DNA of 6,266 nt. Origin: Caryophanales bacterium. Its GTDB lineage: Bacteria; Bacillota_I; Bacilli_A; RF39; UBA660. Location: the NCBI GenBank assembly GCA_016291895.1, contig JAEEZO010000052.1, forward strand, positions 1 through 6,266. The letters are read 5' to 3'. The translations under genes and the position numbers were made by a program. The notes under the pieces are model-generated. The model saw only the letters and a program-made list of their open reading frames with translations, was not told the origin of the DNA and searched no databases. Shown in pieces: positions 3,942 through 6,266 of the stretch (the stretch's first letter is position 1; each line of letters starts with the position of its first letter).

Positions 3942-6266
3942 TTAAACTCCTTTTTGACTTAATTTATAGTCACCTAATAAATATTGTCTTAATCTTAATA
4001 AATCAAGAGATTTAATATCATTAGAACTATCAATCATACCAGCTTTTTTATATGCTCCTGATAGACTATTTACTTCTAACAAATAATTTCTCATTTGAAG
4101 TAGATCAGAAGAATTAATCTTACCATCACCACTTAAATCCCCTTTTATTACAACAGTATAACTTTCATTACCTCTTTTAATTATTGTTCCTGTTGATATA
4201 ATTGTTGTCTTCGTATCAAAAGTTATATCTTTTCCTAATTTATTGTTAATATTTACAATCGTATCACCTAAAGTGAAATTATAAACGTAATTATCAATTA
4301 CATCATAACCGTTTTTTATTAATATTTCTTTTAAAGTAGTTGTTGTCTGGGTTTCATTTTTAATCCATAAGGCAACTAAAGTAATATTACTTGTTACTGG
4401 TGTATTAAAATCATATTTCTTGTTATTTAATTGCCATTCTTTAAAGGTATATCCAACTCTTGTTGGATTATTAGGTTTAGTAACTTTGCCATTATTAACA
4501 ATCGTTTGTGATTGAACACTACTACCACCATTAGAATTGAAACTAACAACAAATTTTAATTCTTTAACAGTAACTGTATAAGTTGCTGATTTACCACCAT
4601 AAGATACCGTAATTGTTTGCGTACCCAACTTATTTGGATTATAACCAGTTACTTTAACATCACTTGAGGTCATTGGTATATTCTGAGTAGTACCATCATT
4701 ATAAAGAACGGTTATTACACCACCAGTTAAATCTAAAGCTTCTCCCTGCTTATATTCTTTTTTCGTTGGAAATACTACTTTTTGCCATGATGCAACTTGC
4801 TTTACCGATACATTAAATGACGTTGTTTTTCCATCATATGATATGGTTATTTTTTGAGTATTATTATTTACTTGCGCAATGGAAACAATATCGATATCAA
4901 CCGAAGTCATTGGAACAATTTTAGTTCCACCACCTTCGAAGATAACTTTTATTTGGCCACCTGTTAAATCAACAGCATCGCCACTACTATAAATAACTTT
5001 ATTTGGTAGTTTATCAACTTCGATACTACTAATATCATTTATATATACATTAAAGTTTGCAACTGCTCCATCATAAGTAATAGTAATATTTTGATTACCT
5101 GCTTTAGTCTGATTATATCCAATAACTCTAACTAAATTAGAGGCCATAGATACACTTGTTTCAGGATCATTTCCATATTTTACTTTTAATGTTCCACCTG
5201 TTAAATCAAGTTTTTCACCTTTATTAAATGTCGTTTTATTAGGTAATTTTGTTACACTAACATTTGGTATATCTTTCTTTGCTGTTAAAACAAATACTGG
5301 AAATTCATAATCAATTTTATTCCATTCCTCATTAGTAAAACCATTTGAGTTATACATATTACCAATAATCGTTTCATTATTACTATCTTTACTATCAGAG
5401 AAACCACATTTACGATTTTCACATTCAAATTCAAAGACAACAGCAAAACTATTACCAGTTAAAGCAATTGGTTCATTTAAAGTCACATTTGTTTTAAAAC
5501 CACCAATAATTGATGACACTCTTCCTAAATAAATCATTTTATCTTTATCAAAACTATCATCAATAGGATTTATATAATAACGAATTTTATCAGTTGAATC
5601 ATGATCATAATATGTACCTAATAGAGCTGTAATATGACTTAGATATTCAGTATCATTACCTTTAGTAAACTTTAATCCATAACTTTTAAATAATCTTGTT
5701 GATGTTGTTGAATGTAATATACCTGTTGTTACAAACATCTTTTGGGCATATGTATAAGTCTTATAATCTCTAGCTAATGATACATCAATTGCACCAATTA
5801 ATTGTTCTAAATATCCATAACTATCATAAGAAATGTAGAAATATCCATCATCACCCCAAGAGTTTCCCCATGAGTTTAAAACAATAAAAGCACCATCATG
5901 TTCTGGTTTTACTAAGAAATTATTTTTAGAATAATTATCATCCCAACCGACAATACTAACAGCATGTCCGCCACCCATACCTGTTAAACCACTCTTATAA
6001 TAATAAGCAGCTGTAGCTTCGTTATAAGTATTAGCTCCATTAGGACTTCCAATAGCAGTTCTTAAAGAACCATATTTCATTAAATGAATCTTAATTATCT
6101 TAAGCCATTTATTTCTTGTCGTTTCATTAGTTAAATTATTTTTATCAATATTTGGAAAAGCAATCGAACTATTAAGTTTAAGAACAGGCTCGATATTTCT
6201 AAAATTATTATATTCGGAATCTGTATAATTCTTTAATGGAATATCATACTCCGTAGCTCCACCAAA
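3942..6266 (-). CDS. Secreted papain-like (C1A) cysteine protease with lectin-like, Ig-like, InlB-type and dockerin domains, N-terminus outside window
   Basis: The frame stays open 62 codons past the first visible Met (6080) to the window edge, so 774 C-terminal residues are visible; numbering here counts from the edge. Residues 1 to about 165 are the second half of a C1A peptidase: FGGATEYDIP, catalytic His101 in GGGHAVSIVGWDD and catalytic Asn131 in LNSWGNSWGDDGY. The catalytic Cys, propeptide and signal peptide lie outside. A lectin-like domain (PF18560 type, about 170-330) follows, with C282 and C287. Three Big_3-type Ig repeats (about 332-410, 411-490, 491-569) each carry DLTGG. One InlB-type repeat spans about 570-635 (FNSNGG, GYTFKEW, LVALW). 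A beta-rich segment (about 642-708) precedes a C-terminal type I dockerin (709-768). Its first calcium loop, DLSGDGKINSSD, is canonical; its second has Met at position 1. It is translationally coupled to the membrane-anchored protein that follows. Confidence 0.93.
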   Translation of the reverse strand, partial: FGGATEYDIPLKNYTDSEYNNFRNIEPVLKLNSSIAFPNIDKNNLTNETTRNKWLKIIKIHLMKYGSLRTAIGSPNGANTYNEATAAYYYKSGLTGMGGGHAVSIVGWDDNYSKNNFLVKPEHDGAFIVLNSWGNSWGDDGYFYISYDSYGYLEQLIGAIDVSLARDYKTYTYAQKMFVTTGILHSTTSTRLFKSYGLKFTKGNDTEYLSHITALLGTYYDHDSTDKIRYYINPIDDSFDKDKMIYLGRVSSIIGGFKTNVTLNEPIALTGNSFAVVFEFECENRKCGFSDSKDSNNETIIGNMYNSNGFTNEEWNKIDYEFPVFVLTAKKDIPNVSVTKLPNKTTFNKGEKLDLTGGTLKVKYGNDPETSVSMASNLVRVIGYNQTKAGNQNITITYDGAVANFNVYINDISSIEVDKLPNKVIYSSGDAVDLTGGQIKVIFEGGGTKIVPMTSVDIDIVSIAQVNNNTQKITISYDGKTTSFNVSVKQVASWQKVVFPTKKEYKQGEALDLTGGVITVLYNDGTTQNIPMTSSDVKVTGYNPNKLGTQTITVSYGGKSATYTVTVKELKFVVSFNSNGGSSVQSQTIVNNGKVTKPNNPTRVGYTFKEWQLNNKKYDFNTPVTSNITLVALWIKNETQTTTTLKEILIKNGYDVIDNYVYNFTLGDTIVNINNKLGKDITFDTKTTIISTGTIIKRGNESYTVVIKGDLSGDGKINSSDLLQMRNYLLEVNSLSGAYKKAGMIDSSNDIKSLDLLRLRQYLLGDYKLSQKGV
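3947..3952 (-). promoter_or_regulatory. Ribosome binding site of the membrane-anchored protein, inside the protease gene
   Basis: A full AAGGAG core on the minus strand lies 6 bases before the ATG at 3940-3938 and is part of the last sense codons (Lys-Gly-Val) of the dockerin protease, whose TAA is at 3944-3942. With one base between stop and start, ribosomes ending the first gene can begin the second directly, which predicts coupled, near-matched production of the two proteins. Confidence 0.85.
4560..5273 (-). repeat. Three tandem Ig-like (Big_3-type) repeats, 237-base period
   Basis: The plus-strand motif CCACC-GTTAAATC begins at 4720, 4957 and 5194, exactly 237 bases (79 codons) apart both times. 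It encodes the LTGG core of each repeat. Each unit follows the pattern of a Pro and Lys-containing first strand, a D-LTGG turn, VPM/IPMTS or a variant, and a final YDG/YGG strand pair. Even spacing but diverged sequence indicates duplicated protein modules rather than a recent DNA amplification. Confidence 0.85.

Noticed and set aside
3612..3962. Plus-strand open frame of 116 codons
   Set aside because: It is antisense to the N-terminal part of the membrane-anchored protein, which has a signal peptide and ribosome binding site. The hydrophobic look comes from the reverse complement of Thr/Ser/Lys-rich codons.
4560..5273. Even 237-base repeats as a CRISPR-like or mobile array
   Set aside because: They are in-frame protein modules with diverged sequence and no short identical repeat units or spacers.
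6078..6080. ATG as the start of the protease gene
   Set aside because: It lies inside the peptidase domain. The frame continues 62 codons upstream without a stop and encodes family-typical sequence (FGGATEYDIP), and no Shine-Dalgarno site precedes the ATG.
1..6266. Use of UGA as Trp (Mollicutes code)
   Set aside because: The Trp codons checked are TGG (for example in both NSWG motifs and the GWTT motifs), and the genes read through normally with the standard code.

Overview
The window is very AT-rich, with short intergenic gaps, good Shine-Dalgarno sites (GAGG, AAGGAG) and a [4Fe-4S]-type PurF. Its exported proteins carry InlB-type, Big_3-type and cadherin-like repeats plus a dockerin. This points to a low-GC Gram-positive (Bacillota), most likely an anaerobic gut-type bacterium of the Bacilli/RF39 or clostridial kind; that placement is inference. 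The Trp codons I checked are TGG and the four visible stops are TAA or TAG, so nothing suggests the mycoplasma UGA=Trp code.

Every gene I can support is on the minus strand, so transcription runs from high to low coordinates. At 6266-3942 is the C-terminal 774 residues of a large secreted papain-like (C1A) protease. It carries a lectin-like domain, three 79-residue Ig-like repeats, one InlB-type repeat, a beta-rich pre-dockerin segment and a C-terminal dockerin; its N-terminus is outside the window. One base after its stop, at 3940-2588, begins a membrane-anchored surface protein with a signal peptide, an N-terminal Ig-like domain, three cadherin-like beta-sandwich repeats, a charged stalk and a C-terminal TM helix. 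The two form a translationally coupled operon closed by a hairpin terminator at 2565-2589. A 119-residue cytosolic protein of unknown function follows (2496-2137), with its own promoter and a terminator overlapping its stop codon. Next is purF (2037-646), the first enzyme of de novo purine synthesis, standing alone with a near-consensus promoter flanked by an inverted repeat. Last is the start of a second exported protein (581 to the window edge) with two InlB-type repeats and its own consensus promoter.

Functionally the window is two surface-protein loci around a housekeeping purine gene. The most interesting part is the dockerin-protease plus membrane-protein pair. The arrangement suggests a small system in which a secreted protease is displayed on, or works with, a co-translated surface protein, but whether that protein binds the dockerin cannot be decided from sequence alone. 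All visible cysteines in the exported proteins occur in pairs, which hints at disulfide formation outside the cell. No tRNA, rRNA, CRISPR array, insertion sequence or riboswitch was seen, and no gap between genes exceeds about 100 bases.
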